DNA of 64,000 bases from Desulforapulum sp034007745 (GTDB taxonomy: Bacteria > Desulfobacterota > Desulfobacteria > Desulfobacterales > Desulfobacteraceae), in contig JAVEQI010000001.1 in assembly GCA_034007745.1 (NCBI GenBank), forward strand, positions 1 to 64,000. Reading direction: 5' to 3'. Position 1 is the first letter of the stretch; each line of letters opens with the position of its first letter. Positions 41,583 through 52,300 of the stretch are shown here, piece by piece. The notes under the pieces were generated by a model that was not told where the DNA came from, searched no databases, and saw only the letters and a list, made by a program, of their open reading frames with translations. A program made the position numbers and the translations under genes.

Positions 41583-43055
41583 TCATCTGTGGGCGTCAAT
41601 ATATTTTTTTACGGTCCTCCTGTCAAGACCGGTCTTTTTTGCCACTTTTTCATAGGTGCCAAGACGACGGTAAAGCGATGTGCAATAGCCTGCAACAAGA
41701 TCTGCAACGGAAAGGTCCCCGGTTTCAACCTGCCTGACAAATCTTGAATCCATTCCTTTTTCACCCGACTCTTTTCTTCCATCATACCTTCTTTTGAGCA
41801 CCACCCTCCTCACGCACTGTTCAAGTTCTCTAACATTCCCAGGCCAGGCATAATCCTGACCAAGCTCCCGATGAATCACCCGGGCTACCCGGTTGGCGAG
41901 GGTTTCAGGATCTGTCCCCGTTATTCTCCTGACAGTAAAACAGAGAAGGTCAAAAAGCTCTGTGGGATCCTGGTTGATTCTCTCTCGAAGAGGCGGGACC
42001 TCAATGATGTCCGAGCAGAGCCTGTAGTAGAAATCCTCCCGGAATACCTCACCTCTGTGTATGGCGGCAACCGAACGGTTTGTAGCACCGATCACCCGTC
42101 CCTGGAATCTTGACCTTTTATGGCTTCCAACCGGTGTGAACGAACGTTCCTGGAGCACCTGGAGGAGCTTTATCTGAACATGATCGGGCACTTCACCGAT
42201 TTCATCCAGAAGAATAGAGCCATGGGGACTGCAACGGTCAAACACCCCCTGATAATCGTCCACAGCCCCGGTAAAGGCCCCTTTCCTGTGGCCAAAAAGC
42301 TCTGATTCCAGCAGAGTCTCAGGATACTGGGACAGATTCAACGATGAAAAGGCCCGGGTAAAGCTGACTGTAAAACGTTTTTTAACAGGATCAAAAGGAA
42401 TATATCCGCTCCTTCCCAGGGCCATTGCAGCGGTTCCCTTGCCGGTTCCTGTTTCACCGAGGATGAGGGTGGAAAAATCCTCCATGCGGTTCCACAGATA
42501 TCGGTCGTAAAGATCTATGTCATGGGTAAACACATTGTTCCAGAGATTGCGGCGGAGGGTTTTCATGCATCGGCTGTTGCCCACAAGGGAATGGGAGATA
42601 AAGAAAAAAGCTCTTCTAAGCTGGTAGGACAGGGCAAAATAGTGGCAGATCTGATCTTCGGGTACACCTCTTTTTCTGATCATCTCCATGGCCTGGTCTG
42701 CAAAGGCCACCCTCACAGATTCATCCCCAGAATCTATCTGCTCTTCGATGAGGCGGTCAAATCTCTCCCTGTACCTGTAAAAAACATCAAACAAAAAAAC
42801 CGTCTTGAGGATGGCCTGGTCCCGCCCCTTGAACTGATCAAGGTGCCCCCTGCCATCCCTATCAAGTTCTTTTATCCGCCTTGTGATCTCCCGGATATAA
42901 CGGCCATCTGCTGCACCCCCTTCAACCCCTGGGAAATTACTCGCAATTTTCATATCAAGCCTTTCCCTAAGGTCGCTGAAGGGATTGGCAAAAGCCGCAT
43001 GAAAGACCATCGTGAAAAAGGCCCGCTCCTCAACACTCAACCGCTCTTTTTTCAT
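41583..43055 (-). CDS. Sigma-54-dependent transcriptional activator with novel sensory domain
   Basis: This is a 490-residue enhancer-binding protein. The central AAA+ domain (about 205-430) has Walker A GETGTGKG, the sigma-54-contacting GAFTGA loop (HRKGAFTGAVDDYQG), Walker B GSILLDEIGE and the R-finger region. A C-terminal Fis-like HTH ends with TGLDRRTVKKYIDAH. The first ~190 residues are helical and match neither REC, GAF, PAS nor V4R that I can see. ATG 43055 is chosen over 43070 because GGAGGTGGG, inside the longer frame, is its ribosome-binding site. It lies divergent from the megasynthase gene, a likely target. Confidence 0.9.
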   Translation of the reverse strand: MKKERLSVEERAFFTMVFHAAFANPFSDLRERLDMKIASNFPGVEGGAADGRYIREITRRIKELDRDGRGHLDQFKGRDQAILKTVFLFDVFYRYRERFDRLIEEQIDSGDESVRVAFADQAMEMIRKRGVPEDQICHYFALSYQLRRAFFFISHSLVGNSRCMKTLRRNLWNNVFTHDIDLYDRYLWNRMEDFSTLILGETGTGKGTAAMALGRSGYIPFDPVKKRFTVSFTRAFSSLNLSQYPETLLESELFGHRKGAFTGAVDDYQGVFDRCSPHGSILLDEIGEVPDHVQIKLLQVLQERSFTPVGSHKRSRFQGRVIGATNRSVAAIHRGEVFREDFYYRLCSDIIEVPPLRERINQDPTELFDLLCFTVRRITGTDPETLANRVARVIHRELGQDYAWPGNVRELEQCVRRVVLKRRYDGRKESGEKGMDSRFVRQVETGDLSVADLVAGYCTSLYRRLGTYEKVAKKTGLDRRTVKKYIDAHR

Positions 43056-43189
43056 CCCACCTCCGATCATTAAACGTACAACCCATGTTCAATTAATGTA
43101 CATGAACGATACAGATAACACAATCATTAAATCAGGACAATCGTTAAATATTCCTTTAATACCAGCCACATAAAACTTTTAATCCAACC

Positions 43190-43205
43190 TGGCACAATAA
43201 ATGTA
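43190..43205 (+). promoter_or_regulatory. Candidate sigma-54 promoter of the megasynthase gene
   Basis: TGGCAC-N5-ATGTA resembles the -24/-12 pattern TGGCAC-N5-TTGCA. The -24 half is perfect, but the invariant -12 GC reads GT. A divergent sigma-54 activator gene makes the site worth listing. Confidence 0.35.
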
Positions 43206-43212
43206 TTCGCAT

Positions 43213-43380
43213 TGTACCTGCAAACACAACGAACGATGAAACTTCAATTAGGACTGAACTTTGTTTCTTGTCTTTTGTTTCAAATTTCTTGTAAAACCCA
43301 CATGTCCTGCGGACACAACCAAGCATGAAACTTGAATTAGGACTGAACTTTGTTTATTGTCTTTTGTTTCAAGTTTCTTG
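43213..43380. repeat. 89-bp tandem direct repeat, two copies
   Basis: Units at 43213-43291 and 43302-43380 are about 90 percent identical over the 68-base part ACACAAC...TTTCTTG (43224-43291 versus 43313-43380), with differences at about six positions. The second copy contains an intact GTCCTGCGGAC palindrome preceded by ACCCACAT, tying it to the dispersed element. Confidence 0.85.
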
Positions 43381-43396
43381 AGGAGAGATTTATACT

Positions 43397-46300
43397 ATGA
43401 TAACAAGGCTTTTTAACTCAAGACTACCACTTATGATTTACAACCCTGCAAAGGTATTTTCCTTGAATTTCTTTATCAAGGCCTACAAGGCAGGTGCCCT
43501 GCCAGTGTTTGACACAGAATTTCTTTCGGACAATGAAATCCTTGAAAACATATCGAGCCTTGTAAGGGCCAACATCCTGTTTGGCCTGAGGCTTGTCCAG
43601 CCGAGCCAAGCGCTTGTGGACCGGATCAAGATTCTTGATCTCACCCGTCTCAACTGTATTGTGGTTCCCCTTGCCGCCAATGGAGACCCCGAAGGTTTAA
43701 AGCAGAGCCTTGAAGGTTTTTTTGAGACAAAGATCATCCTCGAAGTACGTGAAATCGAAATGAACGAGGCCATTGAAACCGTCGATCCCCACGCCCTTGT
43801 TTTAAGGGGCAACGAAACAGGGGGAAGGGTGTCAAGCTTTTCCGCCTTTATTCTGATGCAATGGTATTTGAAGAACCAAAGTAGACCCGTCATCATCCAC
43901 GGCGGAGTCGGTCAATACACAGGCGCAGGCATGTTTGCCGCAGGAGCAAGCGCTGTGGTGCTTGACAGCCAGGTGTGGCTGAGCGATGAAAGCCCCCTTT
44001 CAGATAACTTCAAGAAACTTCTCTCCACGGTTGACGAGGGTGATTCCATGGAGATCATCCTTAACAACCACACAAGGTACAGGGTCTTTGCAAAGCTTGG
44101 AACCAAAATAGCAAAGGATCTCAGGGAAAGGGCCATTGTGATTGCAGACGAAGCCGAAGCTCAAAAAATCCTCTACAGGGAGATAGGCGAACAACTCACG
44201 GCCCTTGACGATGATTCTGCTACTGGGGTTCAAAGCCTCTTCTTCCTTGGCCAGGACGCATTTTTTGCAAAAAATTTTTCCCGGAATGCCAGGGACCTTG
44301 AAACCATCATCTCAAATTTTTTCACAACCCTTGGCTGCAACCTTGAGTTTGTGGACAAATTTGATCCTGTTCAACCGGAAACAGCCCTTGCAAAGGAACA
44401 CGGAACCCGACTTCCCCTGATACAGGGTCCCATGGCCAACATCAGCGACAACACAGATTTTGCAAACCAGGTGTTAGAGGCAGGAGCCCTCCCATTCTTT
44501 GCCGTGGGAAGCCTCCCTTCGACCCTTGCCGACACCATGCTGAATAACGCCCATGAACAGGTGAAACGCTTTGGCGCAGGACTCGTGGGCATCCATGCCT
44601 TTAATCCCGCCATTGAAACCCACATGGAAACAGTCAAAAAATACAGGGTTCCCTTTGCACTTTTTGCAGGTGGAGTGGCGGCCCAGGCCCAGGCCCTTGA
44701 AAAGGAAGGAACAAGGGTCTACCTTCACACCCCGTCCATCTCCATGCTTGATAATGCCGCAAAAAATGGATGCACAGGTTTCATATTTGAGGGAAGGGAA
44801 GCAGGAGGCCATGTGGGGTCCCTGTCAAGTCTTGTGCTCTGGGAGGCGGGGATATCAAAGATTATCGACGAACAAAAAACCAATGGCAAGTCAAATTTTG
44901 ACCTTGATAAACTGACCCTCATCTTTGCCGGGGGAATTTCAACGAAGTTCGGCTCCTGGTTCATATCCGGCCTTACATCGGTCCTTGCCGCAAGGGGTGT
45001 AAAGATTGGTATCCAGGTGGGAAGTGCCTATCTTTTTTCCAGGGAAATCGTTGAGACCGGCAGCATGAAAAAGCAGTACCAGGAAATAATCTCAAGGGCG
45101 AGTGAAACCATGGTGATCGGGGAGAGCGTTGGGCTTGCATCAAGAACCGCACCCAACGATTTTGCCAGGATGATGATCCAGACGGAAAAAAAGATGATCA
45201 AAGACCATGCCCCCCTTGAAAAGAGAAAGCGTTCCTTTGAACAGAAGAACATAGGATCCCTGCTCATCGGTGCCAAGGGTTTCCTCCCCGACTTCAAGAA
45301 CCCCGGAAAAAACAACTACACCTATTTTGAAGGTGACGAACACCGGAATCGGGGCAACTTCCTTGTGGGAGACAGCCTTGCCTATTTCAAGGCCCCAGTC
45401 TCAATTGCCGATATCCACGCAACCCTTTTTGAACAGAAAAAGCAACTGTTCCAGAATCTCGGGGCCCTTGAAATCTTTTCCTCGGATAAGAACAGCATCA
45501 ACGACGAAATTGCCGTGGTGGGCATGGGGTGTGTTCTTCCGGGAGCCAACTCACCAGAAGAACTCTGGGCCTCCATCCTTGAACGGCGCTACAGCATCGC
45601 TGAAATGCCAGAAAAACGCTTACGCCGGGACCTTTACTATGACCCTGACAAGGGGGCCGAAGACAAAAGCTACACCATTATTGCGGGCCAGGTGGAAAAT
45701 TTCTCCTTTGACCATGAACGGTTCGGGTACACCCCGGAAAAGGCCGCAAAAATATCGAGGAGCCAGCAGATGCTCCTTTCCGCCACCTACCAGGCCGTTG
45801 AAACGGCGGGCTACCTTGGTCAGGACGATGTTTTTAAGTGCGACGATCCGGACCGAACCGCCGTGATCATTGCCACCTGCCTTGGCAACGAGCTTGGCAA
45901 CGACCTTCAGCTGAAATACCACTTTCCCCAGATCCTGGGGATGTTAGAGAGAATCCCAGCCTATGCCGCACTCACCCACGAAGAAAAACAAGCGATAAAA
46001 GATCACCTCCAAGCAGAGCTTGAGGCAAACAACCCGGGCTATGATCCTGTCCACGGAATGCTGCTCAACATTGAGGCGTCAAGGGTGGCAAAGCACCTGG
46101 GAGTAAGGGGCACCAACTATGTGGTTGATGCGGCCTGTGCCTCGTCGTTTACCGCCATCGATGCCGCAGCAACAGAGCTTCTGGCAGGCGATGTGGACCA
46201 GGTGATCGTAGGGGGCGTCAACACCCACCTTGCCCCGGAATCCTTCATAGGCTTCTGCAAAATGGGCGCACTTTCCGCCAGGGGCTCCTATCCCTTTGAC

Positions 46301-49300
46301 GAAAGGGCAGATGGATTTGTCCTTGGAGAAGGTGCGACGGTTTTTATTCTCAAACGAATGAAGGACGCCCTGAGGGACAGGGATAATATCCTCGGTGTTA
46401 TCAAGGGTGTGGGATCAAGTTCCGACGGCAGGGGCAAGGCCATAGCCGCCCCGAATGTGGACGGCCAGATCCTCGCCCTTGAACGTTGCTTTGAACAGAT
46501 GCGCTCACCGGTAAAACCATCGGACATCGACTTTATCGAAGCCCACGGCACCAGCACCATCATGGGGGATCAGGCGGAACTTGAGACCCTGAAGCGCTTT
46601 TATAAGGGGAGCGAAACGGGTATAAGTTCCCTCAAATCCCAGATCGGCCACCTTCTAGGGGCCGCCGGGGCCGCTGGCCTTGCAAAGGCAATCCTTGCGG
46701 TCAAGAATGGCATCCTGCCGCCAAACGGGCAATTTAAAAGCCTCTCAAAGAACCACGACCTCACAGGCACAGGGCTCTACATCCTTGCCGAACAAAAGCC
46801 CTGGACCACCCGGGATAACCAGACCAGAAAGGCCGCAGTGAGCGCCTATGGATTCGGCGGCATCAACTACCACCTTGTGATTGAAGAGTTCAGGCCCGAC
46901 TACCAGCCTGTAAAAAGGAGCATCTTCACCGACACCGCCTATGACTTTAACGAAGACAGGATCGTCATGGCTGGCGTTGGGGTATGCCTCCCCGGAGCCG
47001 CCAACTGCGACGAATTCTGGGGACATCTTGAAAGCGGTGAAAAACAGCTGTCCGAAATTCCCGACGATCGTTTTTTCAACGACGCCTATGCAAGTTTTGA
47101 CAAGAAATCCATCTATCACCTTCCAAGGGTAAAAGCAGGGATAATAACCGATTTCAAGTTCAACAACGCAAAATACCGAACCCCGCCCAAAACCGTTCGG
47201 TCTCTTGAAAGGGGCCAGCTTTTTGGTCTGGACGCCGCAGACGAGGCCATCTCAAGCTCAAACCTCACCCCCCTTCTTGTTAAGGGAAACCGCACGGGTG
47301 TGATCCTCGGGACCATTCCTGGCGAGCGCCAAAACAAGAACATTCTCAGGGTAAGAAAACTTCTTGTGGCGGAAATCATTCAGAAAAGCCAGGGAATCGA
47401 AAGAGAAAAGGCAGGGGAAGTTGCCGACCAGCTCCTTGCCGCCATCAGGGAGGCAATCCCGGCAAACAACGAAGATACAACCCCCGGTCTTCTGTCAAAC
47501 ATCATTGCAGGCAGGATCGCCAACCACTTCGGGCTCAACGGGGCCAACTACGTCATCGACGCTTCCTGCGCCTCGTCCGTGATTGCAATCAAGAACGGAG
47601 CCATGAAGATAGCGGCAAAGGAGCTTGACTATGTGCTGGTGGGCGGTGTCGACGCAAACCTCTATCCAGGCGTTCTCATTGCCTTTAAGCGCCTGGGGCT
47701 CCTGTCCGACGACGAGTGCAACTTCTTTGACTCAAGGGCCAAGGGTTACGTGATGGGCGAAGGGGCCGCTATCCACGTCCTCACCACCTACAAGAAGGCC
47801 AGGGAAAACAATATGACCATCCTGGCGGAGCTAAACGGGATAACGGTTCGATCCAGCGTGCCCGACCATTTGCTGGCGCCGTCCGAGGCCACCTTTGTGC
47901 GGACCATCGACGACTGCTATCAAACGACCAACATCCGCAAACAGGAAATCAACCACCTGGATCTTTTTGCATTTTCCAACGTCCTGGGGGACATGATCGA
48001 ACGTCAAGTGGCTGAAAAATGCTTCACCTCCCCTGTTTTCTGCGGCAATGTAAAACCCCAGTTTGGCTATTTCAAGGCGGCAAACCCAGCGGTCGCCCTT
48101 GCAAAGCTTGCCCTGATGAACCGTAAAAGGGTGGTGCTGCCGGATTTCAACTTTTCGGCGGACTACTCGACCATGGCAACGAGCAAGGTACTCAAACACT
48201 GCAATCAGATGACGACCATCGAGAATGACAGACCGGTCAGGCTTGCCTCAAACGTAAACGGAATCGGCGGCAACCACTGCCACACCATCATCACAACCCT
48301 GCCCTCCTTTCTTGTAAAGGCTGATAAGTCAGCACAGGACTCAGCGGCTGCTGCCTCCATAAAGAAGGTTGAGACCCTTGCCCCCCGTGGAGCCATATCC
48401 TACTCGGCAGACACCCGGGGGAAGAAGCAGCGAATCGTGGCTCTTGTTTCCGGCCAGGGTTCCCAGGGGCCTGGCATGATGAAGGCGCTCTATGAAAAGG
48501 AACCGGACATCCGAAGAATCATGGACCAGGGGGAAGAGATCTTTATCAGCCGCCGGGGCTATTCCCTGCTTGAGATGATGTTTGGAAAAGAACAGCGCCT
48601 CAACCTTACAGAAAACACCCAGCCCGCCGTATTTCTCTCATCAGCGGCTCTTTTCCACCACCTTGCGGCCCGGGGATTCAGCCCGGATTATTTTATAGGC
48701 CACAGCGTGGGAGAATACACGGCCCTCTTCTGCAGCGGCATGCTCAACTTTGAAGATGCCATGGGCCTCATCATCAAAAGAAGCGACCTCATGGCAAAGG
48801 CGAGCCTTAAAAACCCGGGTAAAATCATGGTGGTCTTTAAAAACGAGCGGGATACCGCAGCCCTTATCCGGGAATCGTTTGTTGATGAAATCTTTATAAC
48901 CAACAAGAACAGCGAGGTTCAGACGGCCGTGTCTGGAGCTGCCGATGCCATTGACAGCTTCTGCACCTTTCTCAAGGAGAAGGGTGTGGTCCATAAGCGG
49001 CTCAATCTTTCAGGGGCCTTTCACACGCCGCTGTTTGACGAAGCAGCAGGCGAACTCAGGGAATACCTCGAAACCCTGGTCTTTAACGACACCCGATTTG
49101 ACAGGGTGATCTCAAACGTTACGGCCAGGCCCTACCCTGAAAACCGCCGGGCTGTAAAGGACCTTCTGGCCCGCCAGATCACAAGCCCGGTGGAATTCAT
49201 AGCTTCAGTGGAAGGTGTTTATGCTGCGGGCAAGACCCACTTTATCGAGATCGGGCCGTCCCGGCTCCTTGTCAATCTGTTAAAGAACATCAACATTGCT

Positions 49301-52300
49301 GACTATAAAACAGCCGTCACAGTTGACGTGCGAAAGGGTGAGGTTGAAAGCTTCAAGGAATGCAAAGGCTACCTTAAGGCGATCAACACTATATTTACAA
49401 AAAAACCCATGGTACCTGTGGCGAGCCCAGCGTCAAAACCTGAGCTGGTTGGAGACCACCAGTCCCCCAAGGTAGAGGCGGCAAAAGATGCAGAGAATCG
49501 TGGCCCCTCCCATGCACCAGATCACCTTTCCGATCCCATTGCCATGGATCTTGACTTTGAGACCTTTAAACGGGAGAACAAGACCCTTGCCGACAAGCTC
49601 TTCCACGATGAGTACCTTCGACGCCAGCAGAATGCCGCCCTAGATGCCGTGCAACGGTTTAACTTCATCACTGAACCCATCGTGATCTCAGGCGTATCCG
49701 TGGGCCTTCCGGGCAAGGGGAAACGGGTATTTGACAAGGACAACTTTGATAAGATCCTTGCCGGAACCAACTTTATCGAGCCCCTGGATCTTGAGGACCA
49801 GGAGAGGATCGCCGACAAGAACATCACCCGGCTTTTTAAAGAGCCGGACGGCAATGCAAGATTCATGGAGATCACCCGGACAGAGGATGTTATCCACCTT
49901 GCAGGTCAGCTTGGCTACTTTGACCTCACCGATGAATACGGAATCAAGGCCCAGTACGATGTCAGCATGTCCCTTGCCGTTGCCGCAGGCATTGAAGCTC
50001 TAAAGGATGCCGGGATTCCCCTTGTGATGCAGTATAAGAAAGCATCCACCGGCACCCGGATGATTCCCGACGGCTTTGCCCTCCCAAAAGAGATGCAGGA
50101 CGATACCGGCATCATCATCACCTCGCTCTTTCCCAACTCCGAGACACTGATCAACGAGATGGAAAAGTACCTCTACGAAAAATTTTATCTCAAGCCCTAC
50201 GAGGCCTTTGAAAACATCTACTACTACCTGATGCAGGAGATAAAAGAAATTCAGGTCAAGGAGCGGCTCACCGACTGGTTCTTCAAGATCAAATCAAAAA
50301 AAAGAACCGATCTCGGGGCCTTTACCTTTGATCGTAACTTCCTTGCCAACCACTGTCCCCTGGGGGCCGCCCACCTTGCCCAGATCATCCGGGCCAAGGG
50401 CCCAAATACCCTTGTGTCTAGTGCCTGCGCATCAACAACCCAGGCCATGGGCATTGCTGAAGACTGGATCAGGGTCGGCCGGTGCAGGCGTGTCCTTGTG
50501 GTGGGCGGAGAAAACGCCACCTCCAAGGCTCAGAATCAGTGGGTGGGCTCAGGATTCCTCGCCCTTGGCGCCGCAACCGTCAAAAAAAGGGTCTCTGAGG
50601 CTGCAAAGCCCTTTGACTCTGAGCGCAACGGAACCATCCTCGGCAGCGGAGCCGTTGGAATCATCGTTGAGCGTCAATCAGCGGTCAAGGCAAGGGGAAT
50701 GAACGGCCAGGCTGAGATCCTCGGCACCCACATGGCCAACAGCGCCTTTCACACCTTTAACATTGACGTGCCCCACATGGCCCATGAGATGGAACGATTC
50801 ATGCAGATCATGGAAGAACGCCACGGCCTCAAAGCCTGTGATTATGCAGGCAAGCTCCTGTTCATGTCCCACGAGACCTACACTCCTGCAAGGGGAGGAA
50901 GTGCAGACGCCGAAATAACCGCCCTCAGGACCACCTTTAAGGAACATACAGACAAGATATGCATATCCAACACAAAGGGGTTTACCGGTCACACCCTCGG
51001 GGCTGCGGTGGAGGATGTGGTACTGGTCAAGGCCCTTCAGCTGCGTAAAGCCCCGCCCATTGCCAACCTTAAAAACGTCCCCGACCACTTCAAGCATCTG
51101 AACTTCAGCACGGGCAATAACTCCATGGATGCAGAGTACGGCCTTCACCTTGCCGCAGGGTTTGGCTCCCATTTTGCCTTTGTCTTTGTCCGGCGCATAG
51201 AGGAGAAGTCATTCACCGGCAATCCGACCTACACGGCCTGGCTTGCAAAGATATCCGAATCAACCGATCCTGAACTCAAGATCATCGACAACACCCTCTG
51301 CCTTGTGGGCAGCGCCACGGCACCGAGCCTTGACGGGACAAAACCCGTACCCGCAAAAGAGAGCCCCCAAAGGGTTCCGGTGGAAGCTGCACAAACAGCC
51401 CCAGCAGCGGCTGCAACCCTTCCAGGTGCCGTGGCAACCCTTGAAACGGTGAAGGGAATCATTGCCGAGCAGACAGGCTATACAACGGACATGCTCGAAC
51501 AGGACCTGGACCTTGAGGCGGATCTCGGAATCGACACTGTGAAGCAGGTCGAGATCTTTGCAAAGGCCGCAAGCCATTTCGGCCTGGATGTTCCAGAAGA
51601 TCTGAAGCTCAGGGAGCTTAACACCATTGCAAAGCTTGTGGTATTCCTCGATGGGATGGCAGACCCCGCCAGCACCCCGAAGGAGGGAGACGGCGAGACT
51701 TCAGCGACTCAAGTTCCAGCCTCTTCATCTGAGTCTGAATCTCAATCAGAGACAGGAAAAACCCTGGAAACTGTGCAGAACATAATTGCCGAGCAGACAG
51801 GCTATACAACGGACATGCTCGAACAGGACCTGGACCTTGAGGCGGATCTCGGAATCGACACTGTGAAGCAGGTCGAGATCTTTGCAAAGGCTGCAAGTTA
51901 TTTCGGCCTGGATGTTCCAGAAGACCTGAAGCTCAGGGAGCTCAACACCATCGCAAAGCTCGTCAAATTTTTAGATGAAATGGCCGGCCCCGACGACACT
52001 CCGCCGGAGGGCGGCAGCAAGCCGTCAAACCGAGCAGACTCAGGAACTCCGACTCCATCCACAGCTGAATCTCAGGTGATGAACACGATTAAAACAATAA
52101 AAGAGCTCATTGCCGAACAGACCGGTTATTCCACGGACATGCTCGAGCAGGATTTAGACCTTGAGGCGGATCTCGGCATTGACACGGTGAAACAGGTCGA
52201 GATCTTCGCAAAAGCGGCAAGCCATTTCGGCCTTGACGTGCCTGAAGATATAAAGCTCAGGGATCTGAACACAATAGCAAAGTTAGGCGACTATATGGCT

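Larger units (their letters stand above)
43071..43396. other. Control region between the sigma-54 activator and the megasynthase
   Basis: There is no coding sequence. It contains an 89-base tandem direct repeat (43213-43380), a candidate sigma-54 promoter (43190-43205) and an inverted GTTCA-N11-TGAAC (about 43088-43108) that could be an activator site. AGGAGAG at 43380-43386 is the megasynthase ribosome-binding site. Confidence 0.6.

Noticed and set aside
43213..43380. Insertion-sequence remnant before the megasynthase
   Set aside because: There is no transposase fragment and no terminal inverted repeat with target duplication; the structure is a tandem duplication of an intergenic element.
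51461..52276. Assembly artefact explaining the ACP repeats
   Set aside because: The three copies have different linkers and copy-specific differences at both ends, so they are real separate domains.
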